Source of the DNA: Varanus komodoensis
Lineage: Eukaryota; Chordata; Lepidosauria; Squamata; Varanidae
Reading direction: 5' to 3'
Assembly (NCBI RefSeq): GCF_004798865.1
Contig: NW_025336259.1
Location: 2,772,408 to 2,836,407, forward strand
Length of the DNA: 64,000 bases
Numbering within the stretch: position 1 is the first letter of the stretch; each line of letters opens with the position of its first letter. Made by a program: the position numbers and the translations under genes. This document shows, one piece after another, positions 56,867-64,000 of the stretch. The notes below the pieces were generated by a model. The model was not told the DNA's origin, searched no databases, and saw only the letters and a list, made by a program, of their open reading frames with translations.

Positions 56867-56876
56867 TTAAAAAGGG
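56867..56876 (+). promoter_or_regulatory. Weak TATA-like element upstream of AQP11
   Basis: CTTAAAAAGG is the only AT-rich stretch in the island close to the coding exon, 100 bp before the start codon. If used, transcription would start near 56,895-56,905 and give a leader of about 70-80 nt. The position is plausible but unproven; CpG-island promoters often have dispersed starts. Confidence 0.35.
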
Positions 56877-56975
56877 AGCCGAGGACGGCCCCTGCGGAGG
56901 TGGGGCAGCCCCGGGAGCGGCGGCGGCGGCGGCGCTGCCTTGGGCCCCTCTGCCGGACCTCCAGCGCCGGGTGCC

Positions 56976-57564
56976 ATGGGGGCCAGCGACGCTTCCATCT
57001 CGCTGCTCGTGATGGCAGGCACGGTGACGCTGACCGCTGGCTGCAGGCGAGCGGCCCGCCGCGCCAGTAAGCCCCGCTTGCGGGACTTCCTCCTGGAGCT
57101 GCTCGGCGCCTTCCAGATCTGCGCTTGCACGCACGAGCTTCGCCTGCTGGCCGATCTTCCACCCCAGCCGCACGCGGCCCTTACGCTCACGTACATCTTC
57201 ACAGCAGTTCATGGCTTGACTTTGTACGACAGCATCAACAACCCTTGCAGCAGCTTTCAGCTATTCTGCAAAGCCAAAATCTCGGTCAAGTCCTGGTGGC
57301 TGCAGACTTCCGGGCAGTTCGCTGGAGCAGTACTGGCCATCATCTACATCAGGTTGTTCTGGATGTTGGGGATCGTGCCCGTGCACGCACGGGCGCTGGC
57401 GGAGAACTGCAGCAACCCCATCCAAACCACCGTAGCAAATGCTTTCCTCCTAGAACTCCTGTTCTCCTCCCTGGTCCATCTGAGCTTTCTGCAGTTTGAA
57501 TCAATGAATCCTAAGCTAAAAGCCAATCTCGTCGCTTTGCTGATCACCACATTAGTATACGAAG
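56976..57564 (+). CDS. AQP11: Aquaporin-11, coding exon 1 (NPC box)
   Basis: Encodes the first 196 residues of AQP11, an unorthodox aquaporin of the endoplasmic reticulum reported to pass water, glycerol and hydrogen peroxide and needed in kidney proximal tubule. Visible features: hydrophobic first segment (residues 8-22), basic stretch CRRAARRASKPRLR (23-36), second helix with the AQP11 signature GAFQICACTHELRLLAD (44-60), VHGLTL (78-83), first pore box NPC (89-91), helices at about 107-131 and 155-173, and the exon-end motif ALLITTLVYEG (187-197). CTHEL and NPC are shared with mammalian AQP11. The start is the ATG at 56,976, with G at -3 and G at +4 (strong Kozak context); the open frame extends upstream to a TTG at 56,940 but has no earlier ATG. 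The exon ends GAAG|GTTTGT in phase 1. The remaining exons, with the second NPA box, lie beyond the window. Confidence 0.93.
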
Positions 57565-58463
57565 GTTTGTTTCCCATTCCCTTTCTTTATTATTGTTCGA
57601 GGATGTCCACCACTTTGAACGGAGTAAGTTACTCTCTTGGTTTTATACTGTTTATCTACACTGGACTTTAGTACAGCTAACAGTGTGTTGGGCAGAACCC
57701 GCAAGGCTCTTGGGCCTTGTATCTCGGCTATAATTCTGCCCAGTGGTTTTCAAACGTTCTGCCTTCGGGGAATATTTCCTCTATTGAACTGTTGGCCAAA
57801 GGACCTCACAATCCCAGGCATTTTGCACCAGCGTTTAGCAGAGGAAGCGTATAAGTAGTAAATACTGCTTGCTTTTCATTTATTGTTGTCATGTTACTTC
57901 CATGTCTGATGGTTTCCGTTCCAGCTGGTGGGGAAAGAACAGGGCTTCAGCCATGGGCTGAGGCTTTCACATTAAAAGTTACTAAGGAAGGAGGGTCTTT
58001 TCTGCTCAGAGTTGTCCTTTGGCTTTTCTTACATCCCACTGTGGTTATTTCTCCATAGATGAAGGGCAGTGTGCATGCATAGGCTCTGCGACAGCCTGCT
58101 TCAGATATAAAGGGGGGGGGGGTCTGCTGCACTCCTGTAGCTTCAAGCAAGTAGAAACCACCTGTGGCTTGCTTTTAGGTGTTGAGAGAGCAGCACAGAC
58201 AGAATGCACTCTTATAAGTAAGCTGTTATTACAGGCATTCCAGAAAACTGCACTCATTCATTCAAAGCCTTCCTATCCCGCTCTTCAGTGAGAAGTGGCT
58301 CAGAGTAAGATACATCTGTCAGCACTCAGCCCCTGCCCATCAGTTCAGTCTAAATTCAGACGTGGCCCTGATTTTGCAGCTTCTGTGTTCCTTTGATACT
58401 AGCTGTGTAGCTAAATTGATTAGAACTTCCTTTGAAATTTGCTTCTCACTTTTTAGATCAAAA
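57565..58463 (+). other. AQP11 intron 1, first part
   Basis: Begins with donor GTTTGTTTCC, near-identical to the upstream paralogue's donor. The frame stays open a further 36 codons before a stop. No second NPA exon is recognised. A run of G lies near 58,112-58,121. Confidence 0.6.
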
Positions 58464-58465
58464 TA

Positions 58466-59293
58466 CAGTGGTACCTTGGCGCATGAACTTAATCCGTTCC
58501 ATGACTCTGGTTGTGACCCAAATTGGTTGTTACCCAAGTCAGATTTCCCCATAAGGTTCAATGTAAATAAGGTTAATCCGTTCTGTAACTATTTTTTTTT
58601 AATCAGAAATTTTGAAACAAAATGACAAAGAACAACAAAGTACTGCATAGTACAGTGGAGAACACTAACCTAGTGGGAGGGGGGAGATTATTTTGAGGGA
58701 GAGTCCCCCTCCATAAGGACATTGGGGAGATCACTTGCAGGGGTTTCCTCTCTTTGTCTCTTAGCTGCAGGGTCAATTTTGGTGAAAAATCTGTCTACAG
58801 TCACTTGTTTCTTCCTGCAGGGCATACCCCTCTGGAAATGAGAGACCACGTTATTGTTCATCAGATTCAACACTGTTTGTTACATTTATGTTGGGGTGGT
58901 ACTTCTCAAAGAAACCCTGGCATGGGCGCGCTCCTGCAGGAAAGACGGGCGCAATCTCGGCCATCTCGCCCCCCCAGCACGATCGTGGCCACCTCCCCCC
59001 CACCCACGAGTGGGGAGATGGCCCAGATCGCAGTTGCGCCCGTGCAGGGAAGACGTGTGTGGTCGCAGGCGCGCTCCTGCAGGAAAGACGGGCGCAGCGC
59101 AGCCGTGATCACGCATGTGTTCCCTGCACGAACACGACTGTGATCATAGCCATCTCCCCACTTGGGCAACGGGGGGGGGGGGGGGATGGCTGCGATCTTG
59201 GTCGCCACCCAAAGCAGAGTTCGTGACCCAAGTCAAAATTTTCATGAATTTTTTTATCGCGACCCAAGGCGTTCGTGAGCCAAGGTACCACTG
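58466..59293 (-). mobile_element. Tigger/pogo-like DNA transposon, internally deleted, transposase C-terminus retained
   Basis: Inverted ends CAGTGGTACCTTGGCGCATG and GTGAGCCAAGGTACCACTG, each flanked by TA (58,464-58,465 and 59,294-59,295). On the minus strand a 61-codon frame (58,873-58,688) reads …CRKKQVTVDRFFTKIDPAAK and ends DLPNVLMEGDSPSK, like the C-terminus of Tigger transposases. The rest of the transposase is replaced by a CpG-rich block with two copies of GCTCCTGCAGGAAAGACGGG (about 58,930 and 59,082). Same family as the element at 43,560, in opposite orientation. Confidence 0.88.
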
Positions 59294-59295
59294 TA

Positions 59296-60700
59296 TCCAT
59301 TTCTGTAGACGGGACCATGACATAAACTATTCACATCAGGTGTGGATCCTTACTTGCTAACCGTACTGTCAAAAGCACAGGTCAGTCTCTAAGTATGTTG
59401 AACTATTGGCCCAAAGGACTTAACTGTGACATATTAACATTGCCAGCATAAAAGAGAAAGGGTTTGTTTTTTCAATGAAGCTATCTACAACATGTTTTAA
59501 TATTGTTGTATCTGTATTTGTGTGTATGTCGTTCCTTGCCCTCACTAGCAGATGTGGCCAAAAAGGATCCCCCTTCCAGCTGAACACAATCAAAATATTG
59601 GCAAAGGAAAAGCAACTTGGAACACTTCTTGCAGTGCAATCTCAAGTAGCAAGAGAAAAATCAATGCTGCACAAACTTGCTCCAGGAGAGGATATTCTTA
59701 AATGTCAAAATTTAAGCTGCTCTTTGTAGCAAACAAAGCTTAGGATAGTCAAGCAGCTGGAAATTCTACACACCAAATAAGGGCAGCAATAAACATTAGT
59801 GAATTGCAGAGATGGAAAGAAGTGTTCCAAAACAACTCAAGAATTTCATGAGGACTAATCTTTACTGCCTTTGCCTTAATAAAACAGAAGATGGTATTCA
59901 GTGGTATGTTTGAGCAGACAGTTAAATAGTTTCTCCCCAGAATTGAAACATTTGTATGTTTGCATATTTTAAATGAAATTAAAGACATGCAGCATCTCTG
60001 TGTCTTTAAGAGTGTTGAGGCTCCAAAATTAAGCCCATGCTCAGTCTTACCACTTGCAGGAGTGAGTTCACGGTGTGGGCCTTTAGTTTAGACTTTCTGT
60101 CTGGTATTTGGTGGCTAGTATAGCAATTGCATAGCAGTCCTTGTTGTTTATGTGCCATCAAGTCACCTCCAGCTTATGGCAATTCTGTGAATGAAAGCCA
60201 TTCAAAATGTCCTATCCGTGACAGCCTGCTCAGCTCCTGTTATAGCCGTCTACTATTCATAATTACATTTGGTCATTAGTTTGGTAGAACAGTCAGTCCA
60301 ATTAAGGCAAGGAGAAACTCCTTCCCCATTAGCAAGCACATTTGTTCATTTCACTGCTGTTGACTTCTTGGAACTCTTAGTGTGTCATTAATCGGCCATT
60401 TAAATTTCATGCTCTATTTCTGCTTTGAGTCCGGTTGAGATATTTGAAAACTGCAACTTGGACTAAAAGCACCAAATAAACTGAAATGATTGTTGTTCAG
60501 TCAAGTATGGGAAGTTACCAAAATATGGGAGAGTTGATAATATAGGAAGTCTGGAGGCTTTTGCAGAAGGCAGAAAACATACATAACTATGAAAATCAGA
60601 TTAATTAAAGCCCTTTTGGAGAACAGGGGTGTTTTTCCTGGTGTAAAGTGACCGCCGTCTCAAAAAATCAATTCAGCTAAGATTGGATATTAGTGGTTCA
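59296..60700. other. AQP11 intron 1, unassigned
   Basis: No second NPA exon, repeat of known family or other gene recognised. Frames of 79-84 codons near 59,475-59,988 show no domain. Confidence 0.4.
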
Positions 60701-60704
60701 TAGC

Positions 60705-60852
60705 ATGGGCTCTCCCACACTAGAAACATTAAAAAAGAAACTGGCAGCCATCTGAATGGGATGGTTTAAACTGGTGTCCTGCAACAGCAGGGAGTTGGAC
60801 TTGATGGCCTTCATGGCCGCTTTCAACTCTACTATTCTATGATTCTATGATT
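60705..60852 (+). repeat. CR1-type LINE 3' end with ATTCTATG tail
   Basis: ACTGGCAGCCATCTGAATGG, CTGCAACAGCAGGGAGTTGG, ACTTGATGGCCTTCATGGCC and a tail of ATTCTATGATTCTATG, the classical CR1 terminus. Confidence 0.9.
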
Positions 60853-62838
60853 AATAACAATTTTCTGAGCTTTAAAATATTTTAAAAAGCCGACATTTAT
60901 GCAGATAGTCAGGCTGTAGCTGAGAGAGTGTTTGTTTCCCAAATGGGTACCCTGCAAAGTAGCCCAGTGGCATGTCCATTATTACCCACTGCCTATTTTT
61001 TTGTGGGGGGGACAGCTAGAGCAGCATTTGACAACGTTGCAGTCTAGTCCAGTGTTGTTATCCAATCTTCTGGTGAGTTGGTTGTTTCAGGGAACTGCAT
61101 TGTGGCTGTGAAAATGTTGGTAGCAGTCGTACTATTTATTAAGGTCTAGCAGGAGTTGTTGTGATGTGTATCTGTTGCTTTAGGAAAATGCTTGTGGTTT
61201 AATCGTTCCAAGAAAGCGGGGGGAGGGCTCTCCCTTAGAACTGAAAATGGCCTCATGCAGCTCCTCAGAGGTATGAGCAGTTAGTACACTAAGCTTTGAA
61301 ATATTCCCAAACAGGCATGGGCGAAATTCTTGCTCTCCTGGTAGAACTCTCGGCAATTTGCAGAACAATAAGGATTGGAAGGACTCAGTTCTTCTGGCAT
61401 TCAAACAAGGTCATGGTTTCAGAAGTCACTGTCTATCTCTTCTGCATCAGTTGGTGGATTTTGGGGTTCTAGTGAAAGAAAAAAGTAGATTCTGCAAGAA
61501 AAATCATTCCTGGAAGAAACAAAATCCAAAAATTTGACGAGGCATCCTGACCACAAAGCCTGCAGTTTGGCCAGACTATTACCATACTGGGGATTTGTAG
61601 TCTGAATAAATTAGTCAGTGATAGGTGTTGCAGATGGAGAGGGATGGAGGGAATCTCCATTTTTGAGAAAGCAAATGCTAATCTCATCTTCCTCTTGCCT
61701 TTGGTCAAACACACAGACTACCGAGGTGGTGTGGAGGAGAAGCGCAGAAAAACATGGCAGTCCTCATATTAACAAAGAGATTAATTTTAGACACTGCTCT
61801 GGGTAATGAGTCGAAGTTATATTTACACAGTGACTGGAGGGGATGGGAACATCTGTGCAGGGTCTTTCTTCAGGTTATAGAAAATCTTCCTCTTGGTTCA
61901 TCCCTACCACTGACATTCAGACTGCCTAGCTCCATTTTGAGATTGGGTCCATCTAAACTTACAAGTTTGGAAATGTATGGAGAGCAGTATAGGACAGGCC
62001 TCTCAGCTATGGATTTTGGATTTTTTCCCCTCACAAGATAGCCCAGTTGCTTTACTGTAATTAAAATATGCAACCATACACAGTACTCATTTTCAGGAAA
62101 CATTCTAGAAAGCATTCTTGTGGTTCAAAGTTGCAGCCATATAAATGTTGTATTATGTTGATGTAAAAAAGGTTGATCCCAATGTGAAATGTATGCTCGG
62201 CTCCTTGCAGGAAACTAAACCCTGATTAAGCATGCTTATTTCTCCCCCTACTAGCAAAGACATTCTCAACAGCTCAAGTATTCGTTAATACTTCTAAGAT
62301 GAAGGAAATATTTCTAGGGCAACTCATGTGAAGTCCTCTTAAAAGAATAATAATGCCATAAATGGCCCATCTGACAGTCTGGAGACAGTTTGGGCATGTT
62401 TTCTTCCCTCTTGTTCTTAGTTATGGAAGGTTGCTCAGTGCAAAAAGTTGCCCTTGTTGCCTCTTCTGTGAGGGTCAACTAGAATATTCTTCTGCATCAG
62501 TGCTGTTAAACTCCCAGGATTTTGTGCCACTCTTTATGCTTCCAAATGTCATGGAACACAACTAGACAACAAAGCATGTGCAGAAACAAAGAAAATGCAT
62601 AGGTGTGCTATAGCAGTGTGTACTAAGTGCACAAATTAGTTGTACACAACTGTGCAGCTTTTCTCCTCACGTCCTAAAAAATCTTTTCTCCTGCACATCC
62701 TGCGGACGCTCTGTGCCATCCCCTCATTCTCAAAGAGGTACTCCTCAAAGAGTACTCCTCAAAGAGTACCATGTCCTACATGGTACTCTTTGTCCCGTTG
62801 TGCTTTCTCAACTTCTATCCTTGCACAGCGTCTTATCT
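60853..62838. other. AQP11 intron 1, unassigned
   Basis: No exon or clear repeat recognised. A small local tandem duplication is present at about 62,738-62,790 (three partial copies of a block containing CTCCTCAAAGAGTAC). Confidence 0.4.
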
Positions 62839-62839
62839 C

Positions 62840-63635
62840 AAGTTAAATGCTTCTCATCTTGGAACAGAGATTAAGTTAACTGGCTTGTGATTTCCAGAAT
62901 CCCCTCCATGCTTTTAAAAATTGCTGCTGTAATTGGCCATTCTCCAGTGCTTTGGTACAACGGCTGATCTTGGAGATGCTGCCTATTCTTGTTAGAAGAT
63001 CAGTGTTTTCATATTTGCATTCTTATAGTAGACTGGGATGGATACCATCTGGGCCCAGTAAAGTTTTTAATAACTTGTTAGCAAGGTTCAGAATGTCATC
63101 CATTGTCACCACTATTTGCCTAAATTCCCCAGACTTCCTTCCTGAAAACATCAGTCCAGGTCTCTGCTCTGTATCTTCTGCAGTGAAGACAGATAAGAGT
63201 TCCTTATTGTTGGCCTTGTTGTTAGCATGATGTTCCTTATGCACCTTTTTTGCTGGCTGCATCTCTCCTGTGCTCTCCTCACTGAAGCAGGCTTCCATTT
63301 TCTGACAGAAGCCTTCTTATCTTTCCCTTGACTTTGGTCATCAACTGTACTGGGGATGTCTAGGATTTGGTGTTCTTTTCTAACCTGTGCTATACATTCT
63401 ATCTGAGTGGTTTTGCCTAACCTCCAGACCCTTTCAAGGAGTTTCACCTCACTTTCAACTTCCTTTTGTCCCTATTTTAAAGAGATTTTGAAGCAAATGT
63501 GACTTTTGGACTACTTTGGCAATTCTCCCCTTTAAAAGATACTAAATATGAAAGCACTGTGGTCACTGTTTCCAGTTGGTTCACCATTTGGTTAAACCCA
63601 GGATCACCTTCCCTCTGGTCAGTTCCATAATGAAC
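62840..63635 (-). repeat. CR1-type LINE, central reverse-transcriptase region
   Basis: The minus strand encodes NNKELLSVFTAEDTEQRPGL, then VTMDDILNLANKLLKTLLGP and DGIHPSLL, the CR1 region just before the catalytic domain. The upstream half (63,300-63,635) resembles the CR1 segment coding for the endonuclease-to-RT linker. Diverged and partly broken. Confidence 0.75.
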
Positions 63636-63745
63636 TGTAAGAACGTAAGGAAAGCCACTCTGGAGCAGACCAGAATTTCATCTGGTCCAGCAGTCAGTGC
63701 ACATATTGGCAAACCAGATGCCAACTGTTCTAGGGCAACAGTCGT
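63636..63745 (-). repeat. CR1/L3-like LINE 3' end
   Basis: TGTAAGAACGTAAGGAAAGC, GGAGCAGACCAGAATTTCAT and TGGCAAACCAGATGCC, the reverse-oriented family end. It lies within or at the border of the larger CR1 fragment and is probably a nested insertion. Confidence 0.75.
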
Positions 63746-64000
63746 TTAGGATATTGAGAGATGTAGTTGCTTTGTCATGACAGAAACATACTTTAATCTA
63801 GTCACTCTCACTTGGAGGCCTCTGAATTCCTTTTCCAACCCAAGTACGGTTTGAACATTCTGGTCATGCCCTTCAATTCATTTTGGAATGGAGGAGCATC
63901 ACCCACAGTGCTTCTGTGGAAGAGTCTGGTCATTTTAGGCTTTCCAGCCAGCTTCAAACTGTGCCCTCTTTGAGAGACAGAACAGTACCTCTTCCAAAGC
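63746..64000. other. Unassigned, window edge
   Basis: It may be the upstream continuation of the minus-strand CR1 interrupted at 63,636, but no diagnostic motif is clear. Confidence 0.3.

Larger units (their letters stand above)
55925..57200 (+). promoter_or_regulatory. CpG island, AQP11 promoter and first exon
   Basis: About 1.3 kb of GC- and CpG-dense sequence starting sharply from AT-rich DNA and containing GCCCCGCCCCGCCCC blocks (Sp1-type) and (CGG)n tracts. It includes the AQP11 start codon at 56,976. Long frames on both strands over the island are a composition effect. Confidence 0.85.

Noticed and set aside
55912-57162. 416-codon minus-strand frame over the AQP11 CpG island
   Set aside because: Its composition is that of the GC-rich island (runs of R, P, G, A), it overlaps the clear AQP11 exon antisense, and it shows no domain.
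1-64000. Endogenous retrovirus, other LTR element or Polinton
   Set aside because: No paired LTRs, primer-binding site, gag/pol/env-like frame or Polinton-type gene was recognised; all reverse-transcriptase sequence seen is of LINE type (CR1, L2-like, Bov-B).

Overview
The window is a stretch of vertebrate nuclear genome, most likely from a squamate reptile (lizard or snake). Coding density is very low. The interspersed repeats are of reptilian type: many CR1 copies with a TTTCTATG-type tail, L2-like LINE tails, a Bov-B (RTE) LINE with a nearly open reverse transcriptase, a Sauria-type tRNA SINE, hAT elements and Tigger/pogo-like elements. Bov-B together with a Sauria-type SINE is the strongest pointer to squamates. 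I infer this from motifs read by eye; no database was searched.

Positions 1-50,400 hold almost only interspersed repeats and unassigned unique sequence. The exception is a CpG island at about 11.1-12.15 kb, which is interrupted by an assembly gap of exactly 100 N. In human, PAK1 lies upstream of AQP11 in divergent orientation, so this island could be the PAK1 promoter on the minus strand; no PAK1 coding sequence was seen. The larger LINEs are a near full-length CR1 on the minus strand (32.1-35.7 kb) and a 5'-truncated Bov-B on the plus strand (27.2-29.3 kb). No element recognisable as an endogenous retrovirus or LTR retrotransposon was seen.

Positions 50,400-57,600 hold the real protein-coding signal: two successive aquaporin first exons on the plus strand. 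The first (51,715-52,303) encodes an AQP11-like channel half with a canonical NPA box. The second (56,976-57,564) encodes an AQP11-type channel half with the NPC box that defines AQP11. Both coding segments are exactly 589 nt, end in the same phase (1), and use near-identical donors (G|GTTTGT). Each has its own CpG-rich promoter region; the first also carries two CACGTGAC E-boxes and a decayed ~26-bp minisatellite. No exon carrying the second NPA box was found between the two first exons or in the 6.4 kb after the second. The locus is therefore either two tandem genes whose remaining exons are unrecognised or missing, or one transcription unit in which two alternative first exons share 3' exons beyond the window.

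Positions 57,600-64,000 read as the first intron of AQP11, filled with a Tigger-like element that retains the C-terminus of its transposase, a CR1 tail and a CR1 reverse-transcriptase fragment on the minus strand. Other structure of note includes a CR1 lineage that carries a captured ~120-bp flank and re-inserted as a unit (10-bp target-site duplication at 16.4-16.9 kb), two tRNA-derived SINEs each split by a CR1, and a three-level nest of L2, Tigger and L2 at 43.3-45.1 kb.
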